From Psilocybe azurescens (taxonomy: Eukaryota > Basidiomycota > Agaricomycetes > Agaricales > Agrocybaceae), in assembly GCA_023853785.1 (NCBI GenBank), contig JAJIRX010000195.1, positions 62,001 through 126,000 of the forward strand: DNA of 64,000 bases. The letters run 5' to 3'. The translations under genes and the position numbers were made by a program. The notes below the pieces were generated by a model that made no database searches, was not told where the DNA came from, and was given only the letters and a program-made list of their open reading frames with translations. Positions 1 to 13,107 of the stretch are shown here, piece by piece; the stretch's first letter is position 1, and each line of letters opens with the position of its first letter.

Positions 1-1752
1 CTAGAGGAACGGAACGACGAAGAGGTCCAGATAGCACCATAAATATGCGCCATTCAGCTTTTTAGAAAGCCAGCCAACGCGACGGAGGTGGGGTTCAGAG
101 AGATTCGTACCCTGAATATATCTTAAAGATATTCTTTTGATTTGCGCCAGAATAGACCATCACGAAGGGCGAATGAGAACATCTGACACAAACAAAGACA
201 CGTATAAGGCCCCAATAGATGATTTTGTGTCTTCAGATATCAGGACTTGCGTAGGTGTGTCCGGAGCAACTATATGCATTTGTAGCCTGTCGTGTTAGAG
301 CGACGAGCGAGGAACGTAAAAGTTGTTTCTTACCTGAGCACCCAGCAAAGCGAACCCCGTGGCATTGAATTCTGCTATTGAACCACAGGATCTAAGACAG
401 TACAGTTCAGGCTCCATTTGACCCTTCATATCATCATCCCAACGGCGCCAGCACTGTCAAACGCAGGCGCTCTTCCAGCTGCTTCGACTTTTTTCCATGA
501 ATGTTCGGTTGCGCGAGGGAAAGCTTAAAACAGACAGATGCGCCAATGGGAATGGAACATTGACATTCTAGCAGAATGGAGCCGAAAGACTGTAGCGACA
601 GCGTCGCCCTCAGAATGCATCCAAAATCGAGATGATGTATATGGAGGAAAGGAAGCAGTCGAGCGTGAGTAAATCTCGATTTCGGCCATTGCGGGAGTCT
701 GGATAATTACCGCAAACTTCTCTTCGCATTTCTCATGTTGACCTTACTATCTTCACAATTCGCATATTGCCCATACTCTTTCCATTCAATAACTTGACTT
801 GACTCGGGAGAATTGTATAGATCGTGACGAGATTGACGACTCAAACCGAATACTGGAATACATATTTTAACTTTTGTGTCAGGCGATTCTAGTAACGGAT
901 TCCTGGTGGGTCCTGGTATTCCTGTACTTTTGGAGGCTGGATAATTTTCAGATATTTTCCCAGTGTTCCCGGACGATGATCAGTCGCTGCGGAGCGGCCT
1001 GCGGCATTTCACTGGTATCTATGTGGCGGAATGTAACGCTTTTTACCCCGTGATATCCGAACTTTACTGGCATTTTCACAACTCGATCTCTAGATAGGGT
1101 ATCGATGGTCGAACGCGGATGAGGCTGAGGGCGTACAAGATATAGCCTTGTTCCAGCTTGATTCGAGCAGATCTCCTAGGCGCTCAGTTGAGACTGCCCG
1201 AGATTGGCAAGGACTGTTGATGGCTGTTAGCGAAATCTAATGGGCAGTGAATGCTGATACCAAGTGAATACAATTTCAGTTTGGCTATAACGATGATACT
1301 GTGCTGAAAGCCATTGGTTTCCATGTTCCTCTCAGGGTGATTCAAGATAGATACGTATACGCAGTACCCACTGACCTGGAAAGAGTCACCTGTGTTCATG
1401 TCCCCACACCACCTCTGTGAACTTGTACGACGCTTTAAGTAACAGTTGAAGCAGCTTCCAAGCCAACCAATAGCGCCGGATGATATGTAGCGCATGATTT
1501 GTCGAACGTTCTTAATAGTCATGGTAATCATGTTCTTTCCAATGACTTGGAAACAGAGTTTGCACTGATAGAAGTGAACGTGAACCTCGCTCAGGATTTA
1601 TTGGTTTGGTACGCTACGTGCTGTCAACCTGAATAATCAAAACGGTTGAAGTTTAATACCCAAATGTGGATCAGCAAGCCTGCTTGCTCGATGCTCAGCA
1701 GTTAAGTACCTTCCCTATAAACCTCTTGGATTTCATTTTCATTTGATCTCAG
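1..1752. other. no gene recognised
   Basis: I see no convincing coding sequence, RNA gene or repeat here. Short open frames exist on both strands (for example 1184-1531 minus), but none has a recognisable motif or joins plausibly to neighbours. If the membrane-protein tail that follows is a complete gene, its 5' exons should lie here. I could not find the expected secreted beta-rich domain. Confidence 0.5.
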
Positions 1753-2362
1753 TCGTCTTGTATATGCAATGCCCTCACTCTTTGCTTGTAACCCACAAAG
1801 GCAATGGCCAGCAGACGCTGCTGTTCATCGATTATTTAATTGTTACAAACGGCACTTTCGCGACTGGCACTGCTGGTACTGCATCAACGTCGAAGAAAAC
1901 GCCTATAGGAGCGATTGTGGGTAGTGCTGTACGAGGAATAACGGTTGCCGCCTTCCTGATCCTGTCCTTGATGTGTCTGAGACGACGAAGAAGGCAAGAT
2001 GCTTGCAGGCGCAACCTCGATCTGATAAGCCCCATGGAACCCTCACGGACTGAGAAAATCACACCCTTTGAATTCCCTTCAAATTTAAGCTCATCGCGTT
2101 ACGGGTCAAGCAAAGTCTATCGGCCCTTCATGTCTAACAGCATTTCGAGCCTTGGTAATCCGCTGTCATCGCCTCTGGTTCACAATCTTATCATGGCGCT
2201 ACCAACACACATTACACCCAATCTATAAGCAAGAGGCAAGCGGGTTTAGCTGAGTCCACATATTCCCGTCCGTCGCGAGTTTTACATCACCGGGACAGTG
2301 GTGTTCGAATGTCAAAACCAGAAGATGTCATTGAGGTTCCTCCGACTTATACTCCAGCTTGA
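1753..2362 (+). pseudogene. 3' part of a single-pass membrane protein
   Basis: The frame opens after a possible splice acceptor and has no upstream ATG. It reads a short luminal piece with the motif FIDYLIVTNGT, a Ser/Thr linker, one transmembrane helix (IGAIVGSAVRGITVAAFLIL) and an Arg-rich stop-transfer stretch. A low-complexity cytoplasmic tail follows and ends in EVPPTYTPA before a TGA. This layout is common in basidiomycete proteins with an N-terminal secreted domain, a GAIVGG-type helix and a Pro/Tyr tail. The tail changes frame near the CC at 2172-2173, so one base seems to be missing there. The N-terminal half is absent or unrecognisable. It may be a truncated relic or a gene whose early exons I missed. 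Function is unknown. Confidence 0.5.
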
Positions 2363-2591
2363 GCATGGTAATAATGCACTCTTTTCATGGGCCACACATT
2401 CTACATTCCTCTAATTATCTGTGTAAGGTTGTGATGATATCTTGCTGATGGTCTCTTTCAAGACTCTTATATACTGCACAGTTTCTTAGGTGAATCTAAT
2501 AGCAAAACTATTATTGTAGAACAAACGTTGCGGCCAGGAGGTTGGAGTTGTACCAAAGACCTTTACTTCATTATAATTATTATACAAGGTA

Positions 2592-5500
2592 TCAAACAAT
2601 GCGTCCGCCTTCAGCATTGGCTATTAACGCCTGCACCTGCTGCCCATATCTGCTTGTCAACTTCTCAAGTTCTTGGTGCAAATACTGGAGAGGGTTGGAG
2701 ACATAAGCAACAGGATCAAACACCTTGCCGGTCTCCGAAGCTGCCAGGCGAGAATAGGCGGCTTGATAACCAGCGTTCTGTTCTTCAAAGTCGATGGCAG
2801 TGACGACTCCTTCTTCGGTAACATCGGATTTAGTCTCTAGGTGCTGACGTTCACTGAATAGCTTTCCGAGGGCAGAATAAGCACCAGACCTGATAAGGAT
2901 ATCATAAGTCAAGTTTCAAACTAAAGGCGTATATGTTTACCATGTTCGAATAGAAGGCTCTTGGAGCATCATAGCACTATTGCAAAGAATGCGCGTGATT
3001 CCGACGACAGCTAATTTCCGTTCTTTATGAGGGAATTTAGGGGCCTGAGGGATTACGAAATTTGTCAAAATTTGGGACCAGAGGCTATAAGTCCGACGGA
3101 ATTGTCAACCAAACTCTCACTACACTGTATAAACTAATCGCGTACTTGGGTTGAATCTCTTCGATGACTTTGATGAAATAGTCTGGCTCCAGTCCATCCG
3201 CGTTGACTGCCATGATATACAGAATAAATTTAGCGAACAAATATTCAAATTTGTCGGTTTTGTTCGTGTGCAAGCGAGTAAGGAGACAGAGGAAGATGGG
3301 TTTCATGTATTGTTGCAGATTGGCACTGACGGATTGTTAGTATTACTAAAATTATTCGATGACATACAAGCACATACGGTTTAATGTTGACGATCACCGA
3401 TTGGAGAAGCTCGATACCCCATGCATCGTTCAGTTTTGAAGGAATTAAACGTTGCTGTACGACGCCAAGAAGGCCTACTAGTTGGCCCGTTTGGTAGAGA
3501 TTCTCGCCATCCTGTTCGAGGAAAGCGCTGAGCAAGCGGACAAGACCAGGGATACTGCCTTTTGTGACCAGATTTCAATCTTGAGAAGGAAGGGAACGAG
3601 ACTTCGGTATGCTACTGGAATCTGGCCGCCGCGGTGCAACTCAAGCATTTGGGCGAGAACTTGAAATGCATATGGAATATATTCTAGAAAAAAGAGGAGA
3701 TGTTAGACAAACACCACGACAAACATCGGGCGAAATTGCGTACGATCAATGTCCTGCTCAATGATGATGATGAAGGGTCCAAATAAGGATTGCTCAAAGT
3801 TGGGCAGAGCGGCGCGAGAACCGGCTACAACGAATCTATAGATGTTCAGTCAGAATGAGGTGGATGCGTGGATAATGATGGAGCCGACCTCATCAAACCG
3901 GATATGCTCTCGAAAATATACTGATCAAAGTAAGGGTTGCTTGGATTTTTGGAAATGGCACCCAAGATAGCGACCAGTCGAGCAAGAATTCCCTCATACC
4001 CAGGTATTAAGGTTTGCCTTGCTGTCACAATTATCCGCATGGCACCTTCACCAGAAGATCAATTAACGCAGGGAGATATTGGGATAAAAGACGCACATTT
4101 CATCAGATGATCATTTTCCGCCACTTTCTCCGGTGTACGAGCAGCCTCAATCCTCAATAGTAAAGCATCGATCATTTCCAGAGCGGAATCATGGATGTCA
4201 GCCTGTGCGAACCTGTCTCAGGCGTTTTGGCATTCAGCGAGAGGCAAAGTGTGGTAGAAAACATGAAGCTTACAGCATTTGATTTGCTTGCTTGATAGAC
4301 AAGACTCGGTCGATTGTGATAGCTGCATACGTGTATGTAACATAGTTTTCTGAACGGAGGTGGCGAGCAAGCAAAGGGAGGACAGAAAGAAGTTGGGGCT
4401 TCGTCAACTGCGGGGTGTTATCAGATGTTTGCCTTCTGGAGAATATTTTGGATCTGGTACCTGATTCCGGAAAGTGTACAAGAACCGAATAGCATCGACC
4501 TGCAATATGGGCTGCACTGCCCCTGAAGTAGCTTGGAGGTCTTCAAATACATGATCAGAGAAAAATTTGACAACATCGACCAAAGCATTGGTTGATGTAA
4601 CTCCGTGCTGATTAAGTCAAATTAAAAATCTGATGCAAAATTTCATTGGATGAAAATACTTACCTGGCTAGTCGATCCTCTTGTCGCAACCGCTGTCAGC
4701 AGGTAGATGGCGCTATCCTTGGCCTTCCAGTTTTCCTCTTTATTTGAAGCATATTCAGATAAGCCAGTATTGATCCACGATCCCACGATCTCCGTCGCTT
4801 CCGCTTCGTATCCGCTTCCAACAAGGGCTTGAAGTACATCGGCAGCGGCCTGTCGACGTGTGGCTAGATCGGTACCGGTTGCTGAAACTGCAAGGTCGAG
4901 GCGGATGAATTCAAGAGGATCGTCCTCGAACTGTTCGACGTCATGTTCTCGAAGAGTAACATTTGGGACAACAACGCCTTGAACTAGTGAAGAAATCGTC
5001 TCGCGTGCTGAAAATAGCTCCTTGTAGTAGCCTGAACGAATGGCAGTAGAAATAAATCGCAATGACTGAGATACCAGCTAAAATCATTCAATGAAATCAG
5101 CCAAAACCTAATTGTAATTATGAAAGCAAATATAAGCTGACCGCATCATCTGCCACACTTGGTAATTTGTTCGAACCCACTAATGACCAAACACCTTGTA
5201 CTAATGTTTCCACGGAGGTCGTTTTCTGGAGTTGTTCGGGGTACAGTTTGATGAAGAGCTATTTTAAGAGGAATAAGGCCCTTTATAAGGAAGTTTGAAA
5301 GAAAGAGAATATAAATGTGCTTACTTCGGCGATCTCCAATATTCCTGTTTTGATTTGAGATGTCAATGAGGCAGTAGTATCATCTGGCTGGATGGGAGTG
5401 AGAAACGTGATATAGGCGATTCTACGAAATAACATACGTCTCCCCTCAAGTCAACAGGATCCCAGAGTAGAAAGTTTTGGAACCACCCTGTGCCAGGGCC

Positions 5501-6330
5501 AAAAATTCTTCGTGGCTATCCTCAATAGCAGGCGGTAGATCTTGACATGTGAAATCATAGTAAATATCGACCAAGAGAACCATGGCCTGAGCCAGTAGTT
5601 CATAGTTGGATTTCGGACTTGTAAGTGCTGGATTTGGACTAGGGTTGGAAAGAAGGAGCATCGCAGTTTGCCTAAAGAGCTGCATGAAGGGGTCCATGAA
5701 CTTTGAAAGAACGAAATTGATTTCTGTGAATAGCTCGTCTGATCGGACATGAGCTCTCCACGGCTGAAAGATGGAGTGTGCTGTCTGAAGAACGCCAGCA
5801 TTTACGTTGTAGTCTGTGGCTGAAAGGGATGATACAAGTTGCTGAGAAGAATAGGATTATTTTTGTGAGGTCTGAGAACACTTGGATGTGACATACGTCG
5901 ATTAAGTTTTCCCATTTTACTGGAAAGTCAAGTTCGGCGATCAAAGAGACGGACTCAGCCACCTGGGCACGTATCGCTTTATCGGCGGGTGCAGACAGCG
6001 CTAGCATGGCTGGTACCAATTCTGCCCGTAAAGCTGCTTTATCCTGTTCGGCCAAAGGTTGCACATCCTAGATCGATCAGGTAGCTTGAGTCCAAAGTCA
6101 AGGGTGTGGCATAAGGCTCAACGCACCTCCTCCCATCTGAGTTTCGTGATATTTTTGAGGTATATGCTCCCGGAGAGTCTCACAGCACGATCCTGTGACG
6201 ACTCTAGCACCAATCGTAGAAGATGGATCAAAAAGCCTGGTTGAGTGCTCAAGGTTGTCAGGCTTTGTTCCGCTTGTTTTCGAGTGTCCGGGTTGAGGGA
6301 TGCGAGTAGAAGGGTAGAGATATCGGCCAT
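2592..6330 (-). CDS. CSE1: exportin-2 (CSE1/CAS), importin-alpha re-exporter
   Basis: Karyopherin of the importin-beta superfamily. With Ran-GTP it carries importin-alpha from nucleus to cytoplasm, an essential single-copy function in fungi. The first exon (6330 to about 6127) encodes the importin-beta N-terminal domain, starting MADISTLLLASLNPDTRKQ and containing SIYLKNITKLRWEE. Later exons carry Cse1-type blocks: the region near 5062-4643 has DPLEFIRLDLAVSATGTDL, typical of exportin-2. The last exon (2912-2592) has YQAAYSRLAAS followed by DPVAYVSNPLQYL, the CAS C-terminal region, ending at a TGA. About ten short introns interrupt it. The frame breaks at the A5 run 5501-5505, where one more base would restore the conserved continuation. 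Because the gene should be essential, I take this as a sequence error, not a pseudogene. Identity is secure; individual exon ends are not. Confidence 0.9.
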
Positions 6331-8191
6331 AGTAGTTATTCAGATCCTTGTACACCGTATGCGCGTGAATATGTTGTATTTCGTGAAGTCGTGAGGATGA
6401 ATGTAAAGACAGAGCCCTTGATTTTTCACAAATCTTACAGACGCGTGCAATCTTGCATCCATGCACGTGACTCGCACCAACAATCCAAAGTTCCAGCTCA
6501 GTGACTTGAACTGTAACATTCATCTACTCCGCGACAAATCATAGAGCCACAAGACTGTGCCCAGAAGGTCAGATTCAATGAAATTTTATCCATTCACTCT
6601 GTTAAATATTGCCATTCAGAGTTTGCTTTATCCAAATGGGGTGCCACGCTCACAGTCAACTGGCAGGACTTGGCCGTCAGAACATGTCATACCCTTCATT
6701 TCAGCCCCCTCTGGTCGTTCCTTGAAAACACTCGCCTGTAGAATCACAAATGTACCTCCTGTCTCATATCCGCTTTTTTTTATCAAACGCGTCCAGAGAT
6801 TCTTTGGAGTACGGCAACTTTAACCTTGTATTGTGCCAACGCTGGCAGACCAAATATAGGGTCTTGCCCTGTCTGCTGGTCCTCGGTTCTGAGCTTTTCC
6901 AATACTGCCTTGCTCATGCTATTTCGCTTTCCAAGTAGACGGGATTATGTGTCATGTGGGTTGTCTTGTAATTCGGCTGCCGCCCATAATACTCAACTGG
7001 ACTCATCAGGCTTTCTTTGCGGGCGGGATGGGGCTACTCCACCGAGATCTCACAGGACGATATGATCCCTCGCCTTCCGCAAATATCACTGTCAGCCGAC
7101 ATGTGGAGCTTACTCGTACCCTATACCTTAACGGACGGTCTGGCGGTTATGACCTCCATATTATGACCAAGGTCTGGTTGTCCTGGAAGCACTTTTTGCG
7201 TCTGCCTCCGAGAGTGCCCACTCATGTCTCTCATTATTATACGCCTTTCTGCCATCATATGTTGCACCTCGTTCTGAAAGGTACGAAACTGCATGGGCGG
7301 AAATACATGTACTTGATCCGGACAACAAAAGCAGAAGACATTCCCCTCAAGTCCGTGGGCAGTCGGAAACACACGATCAACTTCACGTCGTCTACAATAA
7401 AGTGGATCTCGATAACGATTCTCTGGGAAGAGATAGGTATCGTATCACTTGGACTCGTTTCGGAATGTGTCGTGGGGAGTGTCTAAAGTGTATTCCGAAG
7501 CTGTTTTACCTGTCAGATTTCTCTCATGTTATCGTTGTGAACAGGCCGCAGCATTTTCTGGCACCATCAGTCATTTCATTGACTTCCCGGAATACGGTGG
7601 AACTCTGACCTGTTACATCGCTCTCCTTTTCCTTGGTATCATTTTCCCGCCTTCCGCAACATTTGAGGTTGCATTAGTACTTTCTTGACCCAGGGTACTG
7701 CCTGTGACAGGAGGGGGTTCTAGCCTGCCATTTGTTGAAAGGTTAGCGTTCAGCTGACGATCGAAGGTCGAAGACTAAGGATATAGGAGGCATAGATGTG
7801 AGTTATATCATTGATCAAACTACAGATACTTATAAAGCTTTACGTATAATAGACACAGATATCAGAACACTAGTTTACCCGCGAAAGCGATAGCGTGAAA
7901 GAAAGACAGCAGTGGAGTTGTGATGGAAAGATTGGATGTTTGGGTCTTAGGCCGAGATGGGAATCAATCCCGTTTCAGCAAGGACCTTAGTTTGAAAGGT
8001 TCAAGTCTCAGTCCTTTCAGCGCTACAGGCGCAGTAACTGTAACTCAAGCCTTTCGACAGAAGTTGCACCGCGATGGAGATGTAGCCCCACGACTGTCCG
8101 CGCTGGTTTCAACCTAGAGGCGAAACAACGAACCGACAAAGTTTGTCAGACCAATCTCACTAATACAAATGCCAATGCTGCCTACCATTGG
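6331..8191. other. intergenic, no recognised gene
   Basis: About 1.9 kb between CSE1 and the small Cys-rich gene. The longest open frame is 6947-7486 on the plus strand (179 codons). It resembles no family known to me, has no convincing splice partners and overlaps open frames on the other strand. A tRNA-like look around 7940-8020 does not fold into a proper acceptor stem. The 5' flank of CSE1 lies at the left edge. Confidence 0.4.
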
Positions 8192-8414
8192 TTACAAGTC
8201 TGTGCACAAGTCTTGGGGGGAACATGAGGGGTTGTGAAGTTGGCTGTAACGGCATGCAGACGATCCACAATCGACCTAATGTATATAAAGGATCGATTTG
8301 AGACTCCGTCCTACAACATGATCTTGGAACCGAGAAGAGGCGTACCCGACTGTCTGATTGGGGGTTTTCGTGACCACAACTGTACCGGATGCAGTGGACT
8401 TCTCGGCAGCACAT
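8192..8414 (-). CDS. small Cys/His-rich fungal protein (about 50 aa)
   Basis: Two exons give about 50 residues. Exon 1 (8414-8346) starts MCCREVHCIRYSCGHE. A 70-nt GT-AG intron (8345-8276, donor GTACGC, acceptor CATTAG) follows, and exon 2 (8275-8192) reads VDCGSSACRYSQLHNPSC and ends at TAA. The pattern Y-x-C-G-H, then V-D-C, C-x-x-S-x-x-H and C is one I recall from many short fungal hypothetical proteins and suggests a small metal- or disulfide-stabilised fold. No signal peptide is visible. A further 3' intron directly after CTDL could extend the product slightly. Function is unknown. Confidence 0.6.
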
Positions 8415-9672
8415 TTCGGTATAGCAGCAAGGAGAGTGTTGAAGCGTCTGTTAGAGGCAAAATTTGAAGTTAGCGATGTGGGTCGGAAGAGGATTATTCG
8501 TCATCGCCTACCTTTTATCGGAGGTGGGTTTCCCACTGAGAGGTCGAGAGTATGAAGTGGGTCTGGATTGTGGCAGACTATGGAACTTTGTCACTTTTTA
8601 AATGTAAATGAATGGTGTAATTGGTAAGATACACAGCAGCAAAGGGTCGGGGCGCCAGAAAGCTTCCAAGTCCAGAAAGAGAATAGCGAGAGTCGATCGT
8701 GCTAACTTTTTCGAGATCTGAATGGTGGAATGAATGAACGACAGATATAACCGAGGGACGCAGGATTGAGGTTTAATTACTTTTGTAGTTACTTATGATG
8801 AGATGGCATCGCTTCCAGGGTTTGCATCTCTACGCCGGGAGGGAAGATTATTCAATCAGAGTAGATGTCATCACGATCACCATTTGGAAGGCCATACTTT
8901 TACCAAGAAAAACATTTTGACTGAGGGACTCCGTTTTGCATCGGTTGCAATTTGACAAATGTCGCTAGAGCGTCCTTTGGCCAACCTCCCGCTATTTCAA
9001 AAATAGATTAAGACTGGTAGCCTCATGACGGGAAACGAGTAAGGTCGGAATGCGAGTCATTCATTACTTAGGCCGACTAAGAAAGGCTGAAATAGATGGT
9101 ATGCCCTTGTGGGTGTCCCGATCAGAATGCATACCATTTCTCGGAATCATCTGTTCAAGGCAGTATTATGACGTTGACTTCACTTCCGCTGCGTTCCTTG
9201 ACCATTACCGGCAGTCAATCGTACCTCTATCCTCCAACAAAGGGCAGTTCGACTTCGGAGACATTCTGAGGGCCTGGACGGTGATACATATCCTCATTAG
9301 TAGCGAATCCGAAGTAAGCTCAAGACATTGGTTAAGGTTTAGGTGATAACATACAACATATACAATTGCATGTCAGGAGCTAGAAGATGGAAGGAACAGG
9401 AATTGATGGATATCACAAGGCATCGCACCGCATTAACCATGTCAGCACACCGTTTTTTTAATCCCGGAAGGTAGGTGAGCGGATGACAGAATATGTCAAG
9501 GAAAATCATAGCCCGGGGGCGGAGGCAGGGTACTACGGCCATTAGTCATAATATCGAGGCCCCGGGACTCCACTCAGCATCGGCGTATACGTATATTGTG
9601 ATCCGTTGGAGCATTTGGGGGGAAAGAGTGTGTTCTTAGGATGCATCACTAGTACATCAACGACCCGAGATA
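8415..9672. other. intergenic, no recognised gene
   Basis: This stretch holds the 5' flank of the small Cys-rich gene and the 3' flank of HIS2. A 98-codon plus-strand frame at 9050-9346 has no recognised motif and no splice partners. I see no repeats or RNA genes. Confidence 0.4.
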
Positions 9673-10718
9673 TCAAGGTGATCTTTGACGCCAAAAATCA
9701 TGGTTTAACCACTTTTCGTCAAGTTTGACGGGATGAATGAACCTCCCGGCAGTATTCGGCAAGTCCGTTTGCTTTAGATACCAGAGTTCGGATATGCCTA
9801 CAGATTGCAAGTATTTGGGTAGGCGGTGATAGTTCATCCCGACAGCGTGCGGTCCGTGACTATCATCAGACAATGCAAAGCGCCCTGCATGGCTGCGGAT
9901 GATCTACAAAAGACGATAGCTTAGTAAATTTTATCCATAAGTGGTTCATCCGACGATTACTCGCCTCCACAGCATCTTCCCCAGGATAGGCGGTGCCCCA
10001 ATTCTTTCTGAATGCCGCTGCATTGATCTCGAACAATGCACCATAATCTACGGCAAAACGAATATTCCGCTCAACTTTTTCGGCAACGCGTGGATAATCC
10101 CCAAATCGAAGTGATGGAGTGTATAGACGGCATAAATCAAAATGCCCAATGATCTCGGGTTTGAAGCGTCGTAGCAGCTCATATTGTGCATCGAAGTAGG
10201 CTAAGAGAAGTGCTTCTTGACGCTCTTCCTCTTCACTGTCCGTAAAACTCGCAAGTGCGCGCTGATAGGTAGGGTAGTCGAAGTCGATCGGGAATCCGTT
10301 GACGTGATGAATGGACCCAACTACGTATTCCACACGATTCCCCAGCTTGTCCAATAGAGTTGCGAGATTGTTGAGGTCCAAATCTGTGATGTATTCTGTT
10401 TCTAAACCCACTAGGAGAGTGATATTAGATGCGTATAATGATTTTAGACGATGGGCTTCTTTCAAAAAATCATTAAACTGGATGGACAGGGCATCGAGTG
10501 ACACCTGATTCTTGAAGGCCTTCAGTGATCTTTGTGTGTCCAACAGAAACATAAATCACCTCCTCAGGATATAGGTCCACATCCCGATATCGAGGAACGT
10601 GCTCTGTCAAGCCGTACACTTCAAACCGCTGGCGAATGGCCTCTCGAACGACATCTTCTAGTAATCCTGACGCATGCTTGCAGAACTGACCCGAATGAGA
10701 ATGGTGACTATGAGGCAT
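9673..10718 (-). CDS. HIS2: histidinol-phosphatase, PHP family
   Basis: PHP-fold metal-dependent phosphatase that converts L-histidinol phosphate to L-histidinol, the penultimate stage of histidine synthesis. Exon 1 (10718-10560) begins MPHSHHSHSGQFCKHA, the HIS2 N-terminal metal-binding His cluster. A 55-nt intron (10559-10505) follows. Exon 2 carries GLETEY, VGSIHHVNGFPIDF and IIGHFDLCRL, which are PHP metal-ligand blocks. Exon 3 has GRFALSDDSHGPHAVG, the C-terminal Asp-His metal motif, and ends at a TGA. In total it is about 300 residues, normal for the family. The second intron (about 9964-9904) keeps the frame only with a GC donor (GCGAGT); the nearby GTAATC would break it. Identity is secure from the spacing of the His/Asp motifs. 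Confidence 0.92.
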
Positions 10719-10961
10719 CCTGTCCGGAAAGTGCGAGCGAAGAATGACTTGTACGTTGAGAAGCTAGATTCTGAGGAGGGCCGAAGAACGTCGACTCTCT
10801 TGTCACGGTTGGAAATTGGAAGGAGACATTCGATCAGGCGGGCTTTAAAAATTGTTTTACATATCTTATCTGATACGCATTACGGGCGGCAAAATAGTTA
10901 TGTGCATGGTAACGTATGTATAATACATTTTTTCGTCAAGGCAAATAAGTTATCAAGAACA

Positions 10962-13107
10962 TCAGAAAAATGAACAAAAAACCATGCCAAGGTCAATGTG
11001 ACACGCTGAGAGCCTTTTGATGGCACAAATCAAGTTCAAATATTTAAACCCAACCTTTCCTTGGCCCCCTCTTTCGTGAAAAACGAAAAGAAAGCGCGAG
11101 ACAGCCATCCCAGCTGCGCCGCATATTATCGTACACTTCATATAATTAATTAAATATCTCGTTCCCATTGAATGTGCAAACCACGCACCCCGCAGAATAT
11201 GATGGATCTATACCAGGCCATGTTCCCTTCATTTGTATGAAGTAGACCGCCCTCTATCGGGGTTCCGATAAGAACAGATATGCCGACAATGGAGAACGCC
11301 GTCCCCATTCGAGCTCTAAGCAATATTTCGCTTAGTATGCGAACAGACACTCATTAATCTACCTCTCTTACCCATGTTCCCCGGGATGGACGCTCAGCCG
11401 GGCCAGTAAAGACGGTATGAGCGAGACATCTAGATCAAAAAAGTTGAGTCAATATCACTTAGATGTCAAATATTATGTGACTTACACGCTCCAGACCAGA
11501 ACCCATAGAATAGGCCAAAAATTGCAACTCCGTTAAAATTTGATAGACCAAACATCGCAAACGCTAGCGCCGAAGCAACGACGAGGGAAAGAAGAAGCAT
11601 GTTGTAAGGTCCTACTCTATCAGCAAGCAAATTCGGTAGAATGCGTCCGAAAAAACTTCCAACATTCAGAATGGCAATCTACAATGTCTTCCGTTAGGAT
11701 ACGATGCATTACTTAGTGACTGGAAGAATTTACGGAATAAAATGCGAGACTTTTTGTGATTCCAAGATCTACTGCGAACAGCTGGAGATAAAAATCTTCG
11801 CTGACGTTGAACACGATGCATTTGGACAAAAACGGAGGTCCGACGTACAAGGGAAAAAAAATCCCTATGTTTATACAGAATGCACTACATTGCACATGAT
11901 CCCATAAGATCGTCGGGAAGCATAAAACAAGACAGTAAAACTTACGACGCGACGGACACAAGGTACGCCGAATCTTTGAAAATAACAGCAAATTTAGGCT
12001 TGCCTCGGATGGAATTTTGGTGCATAGACTGCGTCTTCATAATCATATTTGACGCCAGAAGCAAAACTCCGTTTATAGCTGCAGTGACGCGGATAGCATT
12101 AGCGAATGAAATGTGTTCCCTAAGTTGGTTCAGCAGGATGGGCCATGCTATCCCGCCAATGGAAGAACCCTGTCGGTCCCAGCAATCCCCGTCAATTACT
12201 TACTCTTTTCAAGGTAGCCAACATGCTGGCAAAAGTGTGCTCACCGATACTGATATCCCGGTGGCCAAAGCTCGGCGACGTCTGAAGTGATGCCCTAGGA
12301 TCGTCAAAGACGGAAGGAAAAGGAGCGATTGCCCTATCCCCATTCCAAGCGCTTGTGCTAAGAATACCTGTACACGGTATCTCGTACGTAAACTTTCCGG
12401 ATGTCGCTTATACTCAGGGCAGGGGCCATTAATGTACCTCATAGTAATGATGCTGACGTGCCAAAGATAGCATAAACATCGAGAAAATTTGGAGTACCGT
12501 GCCTAGCGCGATCATGTGGTGGCTGTCATTGTCGATCGTTTATGAGTATTGCATCCCGAACATCGACAAGTGCGATAAACCCACAAAAATCCCGCATCAA
12601 ATGCTTGACCAACGAAAATTCCAGCCGCGTACTGGAGGAATAACTGAATGCTTCCGATCCAGCTAAGCACCACGATGAGAACCACGACGTTCAGTTTACT
12701 ATAATTGCTCACCTGATACTCGAAGGAGTCTCCCGGGACAAGAAATATCTACTGTAATAATCCTGGTATACTCCGAAAGCGGAGACATAGCTTCATAAAA
12801 GTCAAGATGTTTGTTGACATTGAAACATGCTTGAAACATACCCATAGGTACAGAATTGTATCATCCATCTAAATAGGACATCATCAGAAATTGTGTTAAT
12901 CTTATCAAACACCAGAGAAGAAACCTACGCTCCGAAAACCGTCAGCCATGCGGCTTTTCCAGTATCGTAAACTCTCTCCGTATCTGGCGTACATTCTTCA
13001 ATAGGCGGATGGTCCGTCGCTGCGTTTTGTGCCACTGATTTCTCGAGATCCTGGTGAACCGTGCTAGAGGCGCCTCGGACCATCGACGACCCACTAGCGT
13101 GAGACAT
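10962..13107 (-). CDS. MFS transporter, monocarboxylate (MCT/MCH) type
   Basis: Twelve-helix secondary transporter of the fungal MCT-like MFS branch, which includes Mch5-type riboflavin and Esbp6-type proteins. Substrate cannot be read from sequence. The start at 13107 (MSHASGSS) opens a hydrophilic N-terminal tail rich in Ser, Glu and Asp, then AAWLTVFGA, the first helix. Later exons give SWIGSIQLFLQYAAGIFVGQ (helix 2), GMGIGQSLLFLPS plus FRRRRALATGI (the MCT loop motif, near 12370-12260), and GSFFGRILPNLLADRVGP (around 11660). ARMGTAFSIVGISVLIGTPI lies near 11310. The last helix precedes a basic tail ending at TGA 10962. At least eight short introns are needed, and frame and phase agree at those I checked, so the gene looks intact. 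It lies 244 bp upstream of HIS2 on the same strand. Confidence 0.85.

Noticed and set aside
6947..7486. 179-codon plus-strand frame as a gene
   Set aside because: No known motif, unusual Trp/His-rich text, competing frames on the other strand and no splice sites that extend it.
7940..8020. tRNA-like sequence with GGTTCAAGTC resembling a B box
   Set aside because: No matching acceptor stem or anticodon arm can be drawn around it.
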